Positions 46,889-55,191 of a stretch of 64,000 nt of DNA are shown one piece after another (the first letter of the stretch is position 1; the number at the start of each line of letters is the position of its first letter). The stretch comes from Streptomyces hygroscopicus (GTDB lineage: Bacteria > Actinomycetota > Actinomycetes > Streptomycetales > Streptomycetaceae), in assembly GCF_026168105.1 (NCBI RefSeq), contig NZ_LBMW01000035.1:1-64000 (forward strand). Direction: 5' to 3'. The translations under genes and the position numbers were made by a program. Below the pieces are notes generated by a model. That model saw nothing but the letters and a program-made list of their open reading frames with translations, was not told the origin of the DNA and ran no database searches.

Positions 46889-47701
46889 ATGGCCGCACCC
46901 CTCGCATATTCACTCATCGCCACTGACCTGGACGGAACGCTGCTGCGTGGTGACGACACGCTCTCCGACCGGTCGAAGGCCGCTCTGGCGAGGGCCGCAG
47001 CGGCCGGCGCGCGGCACTTGGTGGTGACGGGGCGCCCGGCGCCGAGAGTGCGGCCACTGCTCGACGACCTCGGCAGCAGAGGGCTCGCGGTGTGCGGGCA
47101 GGGCGCGCAGGTGTACGACGTCGGCGCGGAGCGGCTGCTGTTCTCCGTCACCCTGGAACGGGAGTTGGCCGAGACCGCGCTCGGCAAGATCGAGGCCGAG
47201 GTGGGGGAGGTGTACGCGGCCGTCGACCAGGACGGCGTGGACGGGCTCACCCTCGTCGAGCCCGGCTACCGCATGCCCCATCCCACCCTTCCCGCCGTGC
47301 GGGTCCGGCGGCGCGACGACCTGTGGTGCGAGCCGATCAGCAAGGTGCTGCTGCGCCATCACGCGCTGTCGGACGACGAGTTGGCGAGGGCGGCCCGGGC
47401 GGCTGTCGGCTCCCTGGCGACGGTCACCATGTCCGGGCCCGGCACCGTCGAACTCCAGCCGGTCGGCATCACCAAGGCGACGGGACTCGCGCTGGCCGCC
47501 GAGTTCCTGGGTCTCGGCCCGGCGGAGACGATCGCCTTCGGCGACATGCCGAACGACATCCCCATGTTCGACTGGGCCGCGCACGGCGTCGCGATGGCCA
47601 ACGCCCACCCGGAACTTAAGGCCGTCGCCGACGAGATCACCACGTCGAACGAGGACGACGGCATCGCCGTCGTCCTCGAACGACTCTTCACGGGCCGGTA
47701 G
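46889..47701 (+). CDS. HAD-superfamily (Cof-type) phosphatase
   Basis: A 270-residue cytosolic sugar-phosphate or nucleotide phosphatase of the Cof/IIB group. Motif I is ATDLDGTLL near residue 11, motif II VVTGRPAPRV, motif III the lysine in ISKVLLR, and motif IV FGDMPNDIPMFDWA near residue 213. The cap domain lies between motifs II and III. The substrate is not predictable. ATG 46889 is the start. It converges with the SLT gene, leaving only 15 bp between stops. Confidence 0.9.
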   Translation: MAAPLAYSLIATDLDGTLLRGDDTLSDRSKAALARAAAAGARHLVVTGRPAPRVRPLLDDLGSRGLAVCGQGAQVYDVGAERLLFSVTLERELAETALGKIEAEVGEVYAAVDQDGVDGLTLVEPGYRMPHPTLPAVRVRRRDDLWCEPISKVLLRHHALSDDELARAARAAVGSLATVTMSGPGTVELQPVGITKATGLALAAEFLGLGPAETIAFGDMPNDIPMFDWAAHGVAMANAHPELKAVADEITTSNEDDGIAVVLERLFTGR

Positions 47702-47716
47702 ATCCGGCCGGAGACG

Positions 47717-48229
47717 TCAGTACGCGCTGTTGACGTTGTCGATCGAGCCGTACCGGTGGGCGGCGTAGTTGCACGCGGCCGTGATGTTCGCGACCGGGTC
47801 GTAGGGGCTGAAGGACGTGCCCGGCACGTGGTACGCGGCGAAGGTAGGGTCGATGATCTGGAGGAGACCCTTGGACGGGATGCCCATCCTGGCGTTCGAG
47901 TCCCAGTTGTTGATGGCGAACGGGTTGCCGGACGACTCGCGCATCACGTTGCGGTAGATGCCGGAGTACGAGCCGGGGATGCCGTGCTGACGCATGATCG
48001 CGAGCGACTGGCGGATCCAGCCGTCGAGGCTGCCGGCGCGGGTCGTCAGGGCCTTGGCGGCTGCGACCGTGGTCGTGGACGTGCTGGGGGCGGCGGAAGC
48101 ACTGGTCGCACCCATGATCGGCAGGGCGAGAACGGCGGCGCTCGTGCCCGCGACGGCGAGGGCACGGGTGAGGCGGGCGGACTTGGAACCGCGGTCCCGG
48201 CGGCGTGCGGGCAGGGCGAAAGCAGACAT
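47717..48229 (-). CDS. Secreted SLT (transglycosylase-like) domain protein
   Basis: A 170-residue cell-wall lytic enzyme. A basic n-region (PARRRDRGSKSARLT), hydrophobic core and ASA-A cleavage site near residue 47 make a signal peptide. The mature part is a compact soluble-lytic-transglycosylase domain with the catalytic glutamate in MRESSGNPFAINNWD near residue 109 and GLLQIIDPTFAAYH near residue 130. ATG 48229 follows GAGAGGAAC. The long leader contains a ydaO-type riboswitch, as known for other Streptomyces cell-wall hydrolase genes such as rpfA. Confidence 0.9.
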   Translation of the reverse strand: MSAFALPARRRDRGSKSARLTRALAVAGTSAAVLALPIMGATSASAAPSTSTTTVAAAKALTTRAGSLDGWIRQSLAIMRQHGIPGSYSGIYRNVMRESSGNPFAINNWDSNARMGIPSKGLLQIIDPTFAAYHVPGTSFSPYDPVANITAACNYAAHRYGSIDNVNSAY

Positions 48230-48242
48230 GTGGCGTTCCTCT

Positions 48243-48423
48243 CCGGCGCCTGCGAGGTGAGCTGTCGGGTTCGGGCTGGGAGGTGCCCGGCCGTGCCCTC
48301 GGGGTCGAGGGCGCGACTTCGCCCCAAGCCGTGCCGGAACGCGTCCCGCTCGGCGCTTACCTGGGTCCCCCGCTCCTGCCGTCGTGGGTCGGTGGGTTCG
48401 CGAGCGGCGGCAGGATTCGGCGA
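48243..48423 (-). ncRNA. ydaO/yuaA-type c-di-AMP riboswitch
   Basis: On the minus strand the leader has the conserved blocks of the ydaO class in order: GCCGAATCCTGCCGCC with its pairing partner ACGGCAGGA, then GGGGGACCCAGGTAA, CTTGGGGCGAAGTCG, and near the 3' end CCCGAACCCGACAGCTCACC followed by TCGCAGGCGCC. It ends about 14 bases before the SLT start codon. In this class c-di-AMP binding usually lowers expression of cell-wall hydrolases and ion transporters. The call rests on these motif matches, not on a covariance search. Confidence 0.88.
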
Positions 48424-48441
48424 TCCGCTCGGAACGAGGGG

Positions 48442-48471
48442 AAGGTATGCGAGAGCACATGTCGGGAACAA
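48442..48471 (-). promoter_or_regulatory. Probable promoter of the riboswitch-SLT transcript
   Basis: On the minus strand TTGTTC (48471-48466) and TACCTT (48447-48442) are 18 bp apart. Transcription would begin near 48435, about a dozen bases before the first conserved riboswitch block, which is the expected geometry. Confidence 0.45.
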
Positions 48472-48608
48472 GCCTTGAATTCACACTTCGTCTGAATTGA
48501 CCTTGACGTGCTTGAATGAGGGGGATGATCCATTTTGTTGAGTGAGGCTCAACTTGCCGTTCGCAAACGGGAGATCGGTGGCTTTCCCGAATCGACACAC
48601 AACGGGCA

Positions 48609-48628
48609 TGAGTGATGTATTTCACTCA
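48609..48628. promoter_or_regulatory. 7-bp inverted repeat upstream of the riboswitch promoter
   Basis: TGAGTGA (48609-48615) and TCACTCA (48622-48628) are a perfect dyad with a 6-bp spacer, about 140 bp upstream of the proposed promoter. It may be an operator; the binding protein is unknown. Confidence 0.3.
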
Positions 48629-49171
48629 CGTCACGCCTAGGTGTCGAAAGCTGTATTGACTACTAAAAGCGGCGTTAAGGTGCATTACGTGCAATACGGG
48701 CATAACGTGCATGGCCCTCGGGCGCCTTGCGGGAGGATGCGCTGCGGGACGTCGCGTAAGAGGTGTCGCTCCCCAATGAGTGTGACGCCGGTCACCCTCC
48801 AGAGGGGGTGAGCGCCCCGGTGCCCCGATCCGGTCGTGCATCCATGTCTGTCTGCGTCCGGCCGGGTGATCGTGATCGGGATCGTGCCACCCGATGGCGG
48901 GGCTTCGAGACGCGCCTGTCTGCAATGCCGCCACATATCTGTTCGTATCAGCTGATCGAGAACATGCCGTGCGTGGTCCGATACCGCCCGGCCTGGAACA
49001 GTGGGCGCTCGTGGTGATCGAAACCTGACCGGATACGCTGACTTGAGTGATGGCGGCGACAGATCGACAAACTCGATGAGTGACGTCGGCCGACGGCGTC
49101 ATCGACCAAGTGACCGACCTTGAGACCGACCGTGTGATCGTCAGCAGACGTCAGCAGACAGGAGACCCCAC

Positions 49172-50182
49172 GTGACCGTCGTCGGGCCGTTCGGGCTGAG
49201 CGTGCGGGACCAGGCTCTGGAGGCCGATGTCCAGGCCGGATTGGCCGCTGTCGAGGAGGGGTTGTTCGAGGCCACCAAGAGCGAGGTGCCCTTCATCACG
49301 CAGGCGGCGCAGCACCTCGTGCGCGCGGGTGGGAAGCGGTTCCGGCCGCTCCTCGTGATGCTCGCGGCGCAGTTCGGCGACCCGTATGCGCCCGGGGTCG
49401 TGCCCTCGGCCGTGGTCGTGGAGCTCACCCACCTCGCCACCCTGTACCACGACGACGTGATGGACGAGGCCGACGTACGCCGTGGAGTGGACAGCGCGAA
49501 CACCCGCTGGGGCAACTCGGTCGCGGTGCTCACCGGTGACTTCCTGTTCGCCAGGGCGTCGCACATCCTGGCCGACCTCGGCCCGGAGGCCGTCCGCATC
49601 CAGGCGGAGGCGTTCGAGCGGCTGGTCACCGGCCAGATCCTGGAGACGGCGGGGCCACGGGACGGCCGCGATCCGGTGGAGCACTACCTCGATGTCCTCG
49701 GTGGCAAGACGGGCTCACTGGTGGCGGTGGCGTGCCGCTTCGGCGCGATGATGTCGGGCGCCGACGAGACGGTCGTGGACGTGCTCACGCAGTACGGCGA
49801 GCGGCTGGGTGTGGCGTTCCAGCTGGCCGACGACGTCCTGGACATTGCGTCCGACTCACGCGAGTCCGGAAAGACGCCCGGCACTGATCTGCGTGAGGGG
49901 ATCCCCACCCTTCCGGTGCTGCGCCTGCGGGAGCGGGCGGAGCGCCTGGGTCGGCCCGAGGACGTCGCCCTGTGCGAGTTGCTCGACTCCGACCTCACGG
50001 ATGACGCCCGTCATGCCGAGGCCCTGTCCCGTCTTCGGGGCCACCCGGCCCTCGAGCAGGCCCGCCGTGACACGGTCCGCTATGCGGAGGACGCCCGCTC
50101 GGCCCTGGCTCCGCTGCCGGAGTGCGGTGCGAAGGCGGCCCTTGTGCAGCTGTGTGACGCGGTGGTGCATCGGGCGGGCTGA
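49172..50182 (+). CDS. Polyprenyl diphosphate synthase
   Basis: A trans-isoprenyl chain-elongating enzyme (336 residues). The first aspartate-rich motif is YHDDVMDEAD near residue 92 and the second is QLADDVLDIASD near residue 217. GGKRFRPLLVMLAA near residue 51 is the IPP-binding region. Small residues before the first motif and the close similarity to heptaprenyl/nonaprenyl synthases suggest a long-chain product, most simply the menaquinone side chain. GTG 49172 follows AGGAGA. It sits about 32 kb from the nuo promoter in the same respiratory neighbourhood. Confidence 0.9.
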   Translation: MTVVGPFGLSVRDQALEADVQAGLAAVEEGLFEATKSEVPFITQAAQHLVRAGGKRFRPLLVMLAAQFGDPYAPGVVPSAVVVELTHLATLYHDDVMDEADVRRGVDSANTRWGNSVAVLTGDFLFARASHILADLGPEAVRIQAEAFERLVTGQILETAGPRDGRDPVEHYLDVLGGKTGSLVAVACRFGAMMSGADETVVDVLTQYGERLGVAFQLADDVLDIASDSRESGKTPGTDLREGIPTLPVLRLRERAERLGRPEDVALCELLDSDLTDDARHAEALSRLRGHPALEQARRDTVRYAEDARSALAPLPECGAKAALVQLCDAVVHRAG

Positions 50183-50364
50183 CTGTGACCCACCTGTTGC
50201 ACTCCTGTCACAGCTGGCACACCCGTAACACTTTCGTCATGCATTCCGGTGAAATGTGAGGCAGGTCACATGATTGGAATGAGTCCAGCCTCGGATCGGG
50301 TCCGTACCCATGCCCGGAAGCTGACGCAGGGGGCGTCGGCTCGGATACGGGGAGATATACGATC

Positions 50365-51384
50365 ATGCGCACTGACGCCACGTTCGCGAAGCGTCGTACC
50401 GGACTGATCACCACCTGCGTCGCCACCGTCGCCGCGGCCGGAGTGGCCGCGGCCGTCATCCCGGCGTTCGCCGCCGGCCGGGGGAGCGCACACCACGGCA
50501 CCGACCACCCCGGGCACGCACAGGCCGTCGTCACCGAGAGCGGCACCCTCACCGGCAGTGGCTCGGGCGGCACCACACTCGTCGCGAGCCTCCGCGGCGC
50601 CAACGAGGTGCCCGTCACCGGAGGCCCCGCGGCCGGCGACAAGGACGGCGCGGCCCTGGAGTTCATCAGCGTCAAGGGCGACACCGTCTCCGTCGCCGTC
50701 ACCTGGCGCGGCACCGGCCGCCCCACCATGCTCCACCTCCACGAGGGCGCCAAGGGCGTCAACGGCGGGGTCAGGGTGGACCTCAGCGGACTGCTGAAGA
50801 AGGGCGTCAAGGGGCACACCGCCGTCGGCAGCGTGAAGGTCGAGGACGCCGCCCTGCTCTCCCGGCTCAAGACCGACCCCGGCGCCTTCTACGCCAACCT
50901 GCACACCGCCGAGTTCCCCGGCGGGGCGGTCCGCGGCCAGCTCCACAACGTCACCACCGCCTTCGACTTCCGCCACGCCCTGGACAACTTCCAGGCGTCC
51001 GTGGTCAAGGGCAAGCAGATCTACGAGTGCAAGCCGGCCGCCGGCGGGGGCTATGCCTTCGCCCAGCGCGACGTCGCCGCCCTGCTCGGCGGCGACATCC
51101 TGCACTCCTTCGTGAAGCCCGGCTCCGGCACGCCGCAGTGGGTCGCACCCGACCGCAGCGCCGTCACCGGCACGGTGGTGACCCGGACGCCGAACGGCGC
51201 CACGAACATCCCCGAACTCGACCTGAAGGCCACCCGGTCCGGCAGGCAGCACGGTCTGCTCGCGGACACCGCCGAGATCCTGCGCCTGAACACCACCGGC
51301 GGCCTCGCGCCCACCGGCTCCTGCACGCCCGGCTCGATCGTGGGCGTCCCGTACCGCGCGGACTACGTGTTCGTCCAGCACTGA
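50365..51384 (+). CDS. Secreted CHRD / DUF3455 protein
   Basis: A 339-residue exported protein of unknown function. It has a signal peptide (basic start, hydrophobic VATVAAAGVAAAVIPAFA). A CHRD domain follows at about residues 68-195 (VASLRGANEVP, then HLHEGAKGVNGGVRVDL and NLHTAEFPGGAVRGQL). The C-terminal 140 residues (ASVVKGKQIYECKPAAGG, VVTRTPNGATNIPELDL) look like DUF3455. CHRD domains occur in metazoan Chordin and many bacterial surface proteins. The gene starts at ATG 50365 after a GGGGA site and is preceded by a 182-bp gap. Confidence 0.85.
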   Translation: MRTDATFAKRRTGLITTCVATVAAAGVAAAVIPAFAAGRGSAHHGTDHPGHAQAVVTESGTLTGSGSGGTTLVASLRGANEVPVTGGPAAGDKDGAALEFISVKGDTVSVAVTWRGTGRPTMLHLHEGAKGVNGGVRVDLSGLLKKGVKGHTAVGSVKVEDAALLSRLKTDPGAFYANLHTAEFPGGAVRGQLHNVTTAFDFRHALDNFQASVVKGKQIYECKPAAGGGYAFAQRDVAALLGGDILHSFVKPGSGTPQWVAPDRSAVTGTVVTRTPNGATNIPELDLKATRSGRQHGLLADTAEILRLNTTGGLAPTGSCTPGSIVGVPYRADYVFVQH

Positions 51385-51624
51385 GCGGGGAGTTGATCCG
51401 GGGCTGCGCCTTTCCCGTACGACCCCTACGGGTCGGGGGAGGCGCGGCCTCGCGATGTCATACCCGAGGATTACGCGGAGTTGGGCCCGCGGGCTGACGC
51501 TTCTCCTGAGTCGATTTGGTCAGATGGACAACACCACCTCACAGGAGTTCGGGTGAGAATGGCGGCGCAGGGGTGGAGACGTGCATGACGGCAAGCCGCC
51601 GCCGACGACGGAGGTTGAGCACAC

Positions 51625-52854
51625 ATGGCACCGTACGAATCCGACGACAACACACCCGCCGGGGAGGTCGAGGACGTACGTGACGGGCGGCGCGCGGCCG
51701 CACGGTACGTCGTCCCGGTTGCGGTGGTGGGAGTCGCGGCGGCGACCATCGGGCTTGTCCCGGCGTTCGCCGGCTCCGGCGACCCCACCCTGCCGAAGAT
51801 CAGCGCGCAGCAGCTCATCGAGAAGATCGCCAAGTCGGACGTCCAGCAGTTGTCCGGCACGGTGAAGATCAGCACGGACCTGGGTCTGCCGAACCTCGGC
51901 GGGCTGCAGAGCAGCTTCGCCTCGGGCGCGCTCGGCAAGGGCGCCGGGGGCAAGGACGGCTCCGCCGCCGACCCGAGCTCCAAGCTGCTCGAACTGGCTT
52001 CCGGAACGCACACCCTGCGGGTCGCGACCGACGGCCAGGACAAGCAGAAGCTCTCGCTCATCGAGCAGGCCGCCGAGTACAGCGTCATCCGCAACGGCAC
52101 GGACGTGTGGGGGTACGACAGCGCGTCGAACTCGGCGTACCACTCGACCGCCGCGGGCGACCACAAGAGCGACAAGGTCACGCCCAGGGACGTCCCCGCC
52201 ACACCGAAGGACCTGGCCGAGCAGGCGCTGAAGGCCACCGACCGGACGACTTCGGTGACGGTCGACGGCACGGCGCAGATCGCGGGCCGGGACGCCTACA
52301 AGCTGCTCATCAAGCCGAAGCAGTCGGGCACGACGGTCGGCGCGATCAGCATCGCGGTGGACGCCAAGACCGGGCTGCCGCTGAAGTTCACGCTCACCCC
52401 GGCCTCGGGCGGCGCGGCCGTCGTGGACGTCGGCTTCACCGAGGTCTCGTTCGCCAAGCCGGCGGCGTCGACGTTCGACTTCACCCCGCCCAAGGGTGCG
52501 AAGGTCACCCAGGGCGACGACCGGAAGGCCGGGGAGAAGGCGCAGAAGCCGGGGCCCAAGGGCAGGGAGAAGGCGGAGCGCGGCGCCGAACCGAAGACCA
52601 TCGGCCAGGGCTGGAACTCGATCGTCGTGCTCGACACCGGCAGCAAGGGCGGCCTCCCCTCGGCCTCTTCGTCCGGCAACAGCACGGCCTCCGGCTTCCT
52701 GAACTCGCTCGGCGACCACGTCTCCGGCAAGTTCGGCTCGGGCACGGTCTTCTCGACCCGTCTGGTCAACGCCTTGATCACCGACAACGGCAAGGTCTAC
52801 GCCGGCGCGGTCACCAAGGACGCGCTGCTGAAGGCCGCCAACGCGGGGAAGTAG
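51625..52854 (+). CDS. LolA/RseB-like exported protein
   Basis: A 409-residue protein with a cytoplasmic N-terminus of about 28 residues and one membrane/signal helix (VVPVAVVGVAAATIGLVPAFAG). An extracytoplasmic region of the LolA / MucB-RseB-like half-barrel type follows (SAQQLIEKIAKSDVQQLSGTVKIST; later GRDAYKLLIKPK). The second half is Ser/Gly/Lys-rich. Such proteins bind lipids or sense envelope stress, but no sigma or anti-sigma gene is adjacent. It is followed 32 bp later by an ABC exporter, so it may be its extracellular partner. The ligand is unknown. Confidence 0.75.
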   Translation: MAPYESDDNTPAGEVEDVRDGRRAAARYVVPVAVVGVAAATIGLVPAFAGSGDPTLPKISAQQLIEKIAKSDVQQLSGTVKISTDLGLPNLGGLQSSFASGALGKGAGGKDGSAADPSSKLLELASGTHTLRVATDGQDKQKLSLIEQAAEYSVIRNGTDVWGYDSASNSAYHSTAAGDHKSDKVTPRDVPATPKDLAEQALKATDRTTSVTVDGTAQIAGRDAYKLLIKPKQSGTTVGAISIAVDAKTGLPLKFTLTPASGGAAVVDVGFTEVSFAKPAASTFDFTPPKGAKVTQGDDRKAGEKAQKPGPKGREKAERGAEPKTIGQGWNSIVVLDTGSKGGLPSASSSGNSTASGFLNSLGDHVSGKFGSGTVFSTRLVNALITDNGKVYAGAVTKDALLKAANAGK

Positions 52855-52886
52855 ACCCCGCAGGGACGGCAGGACCGGGAGAGCCC

Positions 52887-54314
52887 ATGGAGCAACTGTC
52901 CGCCGCGGGGGCGCAGCCGGAGAACCGGGAGCCACAGGACCCGGAGTCGAAGGACCCTGAGCCCTCGGGCTCGGGCTCGGGCTCGGGGTCGGAGGGCTCA
53001 GGGCCGGAGTGCTCGGATCTCTCGGGCTCGGGGTCGGAGGGCTCTGGGCCAAAGTGCTCGGATCTCTCGGGCGCGGGGTCGCAGGCTTCGTCGCTGCGGG
53101 GCTCGGGGCCGGAGGGCCCGGATCTCTCGGGCTCGGGGTCGGAGGGCTCAGGGCCAAAGTGCTCGGATCTCTCGGGCGCGGGGTCGCAGGCTTCGTCGCT
53201 GCGGGGCTCGGGGCCGGAGGGCCCGGATCTCTCGGGCTCGGGGCCGGAGGGCTCTGGGCCAAAGTGCTCGGATCTCTCGGGCGCGGGGTCGCAGGCTTCG
53301 TCGCTGCGGGGCTCGGGGCCGGAGGGCTCGTCGCCGCGGGGCTCGGGGTCGCCGGACCCGGAGTCGGCGGCGAGCGACCCGGATGCCCCGGTCATCGCCA
53401 CCCGCGCCCTCACCAAGCGCTACCGCGGCGGGCAGCTCGCCGTGGACGGGCTCGATCTGACCGTCCCGGCGGGCAGCGTCTTCGGCTTCCTCGGACCGAA
53501 CGGCTCCGGCAAGACCACCACCATCCGCATGCTGATGGGCCTCATCGCGCCCACCTCGGGCACGGCGAGCGTGCTGGGGCAGCCCATGCCCCGCGCCTCG
53601 CGCGCCGTGCTCCCGCACGTCGGCGCCCTCATCGAGGGCCCGGCGCTGTACGGCTTCCTCTCCGGCCGCGACAACCTCCTGCGGTACGACGCCGCCGACC
53701 CCACCGCCGACCCGCACACCCGGCGTGCCCGCGTCGCGGCCGCGCTGGACAGGGTCGGCCTCACCGCGGCGGCCGCCAAGAAGGCAAAGGCGTACTCCCT
53801 GGGCATGAAGCAGCGCCTCGGCCTCGCGGCCGCCCTGCTCCAGCCCCGCAGACTCCTCGTCCTGGACGAGCCGACCAACGGCCTCGACCCGCAGGGCATG
53901 CGCGAAATCCGCACCCTGGTGAGGGAGCTGGCGTCCGACGGCACGACCGTCTTCCTCTCCTCCCATCTGCTCGACGAGATCGAGCAGGTCTGCACGCACG
54001 CGGCGGTGATGGCCCAGGGCCGGCTGATCACCCAGGGCGCGGTGGCGGACCTGGCGGCCGGGGCGCGCGGACGCCTCGTCGTGACGACCCCGGACACCGC
54101 CGACGCGGCCCGGGTCCTGAAGGAACTGGGCGTGGCCGACGTGGTCGTGGCCGAGGACCGCGTGACGGGCGAGGTGCCCGACCGTGAACTGGCGGACGTG
54201 AATGCCGCGTTGGTCACCGCCGAGGTCCGCGTCCGCGGCTTCGGCGTCGAACGCGCCTCCCTCGAGGACGCGTTCGTGGCGCTGACGGGAGAGGGCTTCG
54301 ATGTCGCAGGTTGA
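52887..54314 (+). CDS. ABC exporter ATPase with repetitive N-terminal extension
   Basis: A 475-residue protein. Residues 170-475 are a drug/antibiotic-type ABC ATPase (CcmA/DrrA-like): Walker A GPNGSGKTT, signature YSLGMKQRLGLAAALL, Walker B LLVLDEPTNGLDP, switch SSHLLDEIEQ. Residues 1-165 are an unusual Ser/Gly/Pro/Glu-rich region containing a 35-residue unit (GSGPKCSDLSGAG and following) repeated nearly three times. ATG 52887 follows AGGACCGGGAGAG and is the only good start, but the ATPase would be complete without the extension. The stop overlaps the permease start by 14 bases. Substrate unknown. Confidence 0.85.
   Translation: MEQLSAAGAQPENREPQDPESKDPEPSGSGSGSGSEGSGPECSDLSGSGSEGSGPKCSDLSGAGSQASSLRGSGPEGPDLSGSGSEGSGPKCSDLSGAGSQASSLRGSGPEGPDLSGSGPEGSGPKCSDLSGAGSQASSLRGSGPEGSSPRGSGSPDPESAASDPDAPVIATRALTKRYRGGQLAVDGLDLTVPAGSVFGFLGPNGSGKTTTIRMLMGLIAPTSGTASVLGQPMPRASRAVLPHVGALIEGPALYGFLSGRDNLLRYDAADPTADPHTRRARVAAALDRVGLTAAAAKKAKAYSLGMKQRLGLAAALLQPRRLLVLDEPTNGLDPQGMREIRTLVRELASDGTTVFLSSHLLDEIEQVCTHAAVMAQGRLITQGAVADLAAGARGRLVVTTPDTADAARVLKELGVADVVVAEDRVTGEVPDRELADVNAALVTAEVRVRGFGVERASLEDAFVALTGEGFDVAG
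52966..53360. repeat. 105-bp coding tandem repeat in the ABC ATPase gene
   Basis: The landmark AAAGTGCTCGG recurs at 53051, 53156 and 53261, an exact 105-bp (35-codon) period. Copies 53046-53150 and 53151-53255 differ at only two bases. The third diverges after about 75 bp. A degenerate partial copy precedes them. All other frames are also open, as expected for a G-rich repeat with a multiple-of-three period. Confidence 0.9.
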
Positions 54315-55191
54315 GCTGGTCGGGCCGAGCGGTACCGGGGCCGTCCGTCGGCCGAACCCGTTGTGGACCCTCGGCCTGCTGCGCAGCGAGCTGGTGACCA
54401 CCTTCCGGCGCTGGCGCACACTCGCTCTGCTCGCGGTGCTGGCCGCCGTCCCGGTCCTGGTCGGCATCGCGGTCAAGATCCAGACCAGTGGCGGCTCCGG
54501 CGGCCGGGGCGGCGACGGCGGCCCGGCGTTCATCACGCAGATCACCAACAACGGGCTGTTCCTGGTCTTCACCGCACTGGCCGCGACGCTTCCGTTCTTC
54601 CTGCCGATGGCGATCGGGGTCGTCGCGGGCGACGCCATCGCGGGCGAGGCGAACTCCGGCACGCTCCGCTACCTCCTGGTCGCCCCCGCCGGCCGCAGCC
54701 GTCTCCTCCTCGTCAAGTACACGACCACGATGGCCTTCTGCCTCGTGGCCACACTCGTCGTCGCGGTCTCGGCGCTCACGGTGGGCGCCCTGCTCTTCCC
54801 ACTGGGCGAGCTGACGACGATCTCGGGCACGCGCATCAGCTTCGCCGACGGCCTGGGCCGCGCCCTGCTGATCGCGCTGGTCGTCGCCGCCTCCCTGGTC
54901 GGTGTCGCGGCCCTGGGGCTCTTCATCTCCACGCTCACCCACAGCGGCATCGCGGCGATGGCGACGACGGTGGGCCTGCTGATCACCGTGCAGATCCTCG
55001 ACCAGATCCCCCAACTGCACGCGCTCCAGCCGTACTTCTTCTCGCACTACTGGCTGTCCTTCGCGGACCTCATGCGCGACCCGGTCTACTGGGACGACCT
55101 GATCCACAATCTGGGCCTGCAGGTCCTGTACGCGGCGGTCTTCGGCTCGGCGGCCTGGGCGCGCTTCACGACGAAGGACATCACCGCGTAG
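54301..55191 (+). CDS. ABC-2 type exporter permease
   Basis: A 296-residue membrane partner of the upstream ATPase, with about six helices in the ABC-2 arrangement. It opens with NPLWTLGLLRSELVTTFRRWRTLALLAV. The segment IAGEANSGTLRYLLVAPAGRSRLL near residue 115 is the typical cytoplasmic loop after the second helix. ATG 54301 lies inside the end of the ATPase gene, implying coupling. Its stop overlaps the convergent FMN reductase-like gene by 11 bp. Confidence 0.88.
   Translation: MSQVELVGPSGTGAVRRPNPLWTLGLLRSELVTTFRRWRTLALLAVLAAVPVLVGIAVKIQTSGGSGGRGGDGGPAFITQITNNGLFLVFTALAATLPFFLPMAIGVVAGDAIAGEANSGTLRYLLVAPAGRSRLLLVKYTTTMAFCLVATLVVAVSALTVGALLFPLGELTTISGTRISFADGLGRALLIALVVAASLVGVAALGLFISTLTHSGIAAMATTVGLLITVQILDQIPQLHALQPYFFSHYWLSFADLMRDPVYWDDLIHNLGLQVLYAAVFGSAAWARFTTKDITA

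Larger units (their letters stand above)
48230..49171. other. Large divergent intergenic region
   Basis: About 940 bp between the SLT gene and the polyprenyl synthase gene. The left part is the riboswitch leader and its promoter. Beyond about 48480 I see no gene: short ORFs there lack codon bias and ribosome sites. Present are a 7-bp dyad at 48609-48628 and an ACGTGCA-rich segment at 48680-48715. The promoter of the synthase gene must be in the right part but is not evident. Confidence 0.55.

Noticed and set aside
48609..48628. BldD operator
   Set aside because: The half-sites resemble BldD half-sites but occur in the reversed order (GNGTNA first), so only an unassigned dyad is reported.
48763..49017. 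Small plus-strand ORF upstream of the polyprenyl synthase
   Set aside because: No ribosome site, codon use not typical of the genome, and no recognisable motif.
50183..50213. Terminator after the polyprenyl synthase
   Set aside because: CTGTGAC/GTCACAG can pair, but the stem is only 7 bp with a 17-nt loop and no T-run, so it is too weak to call.
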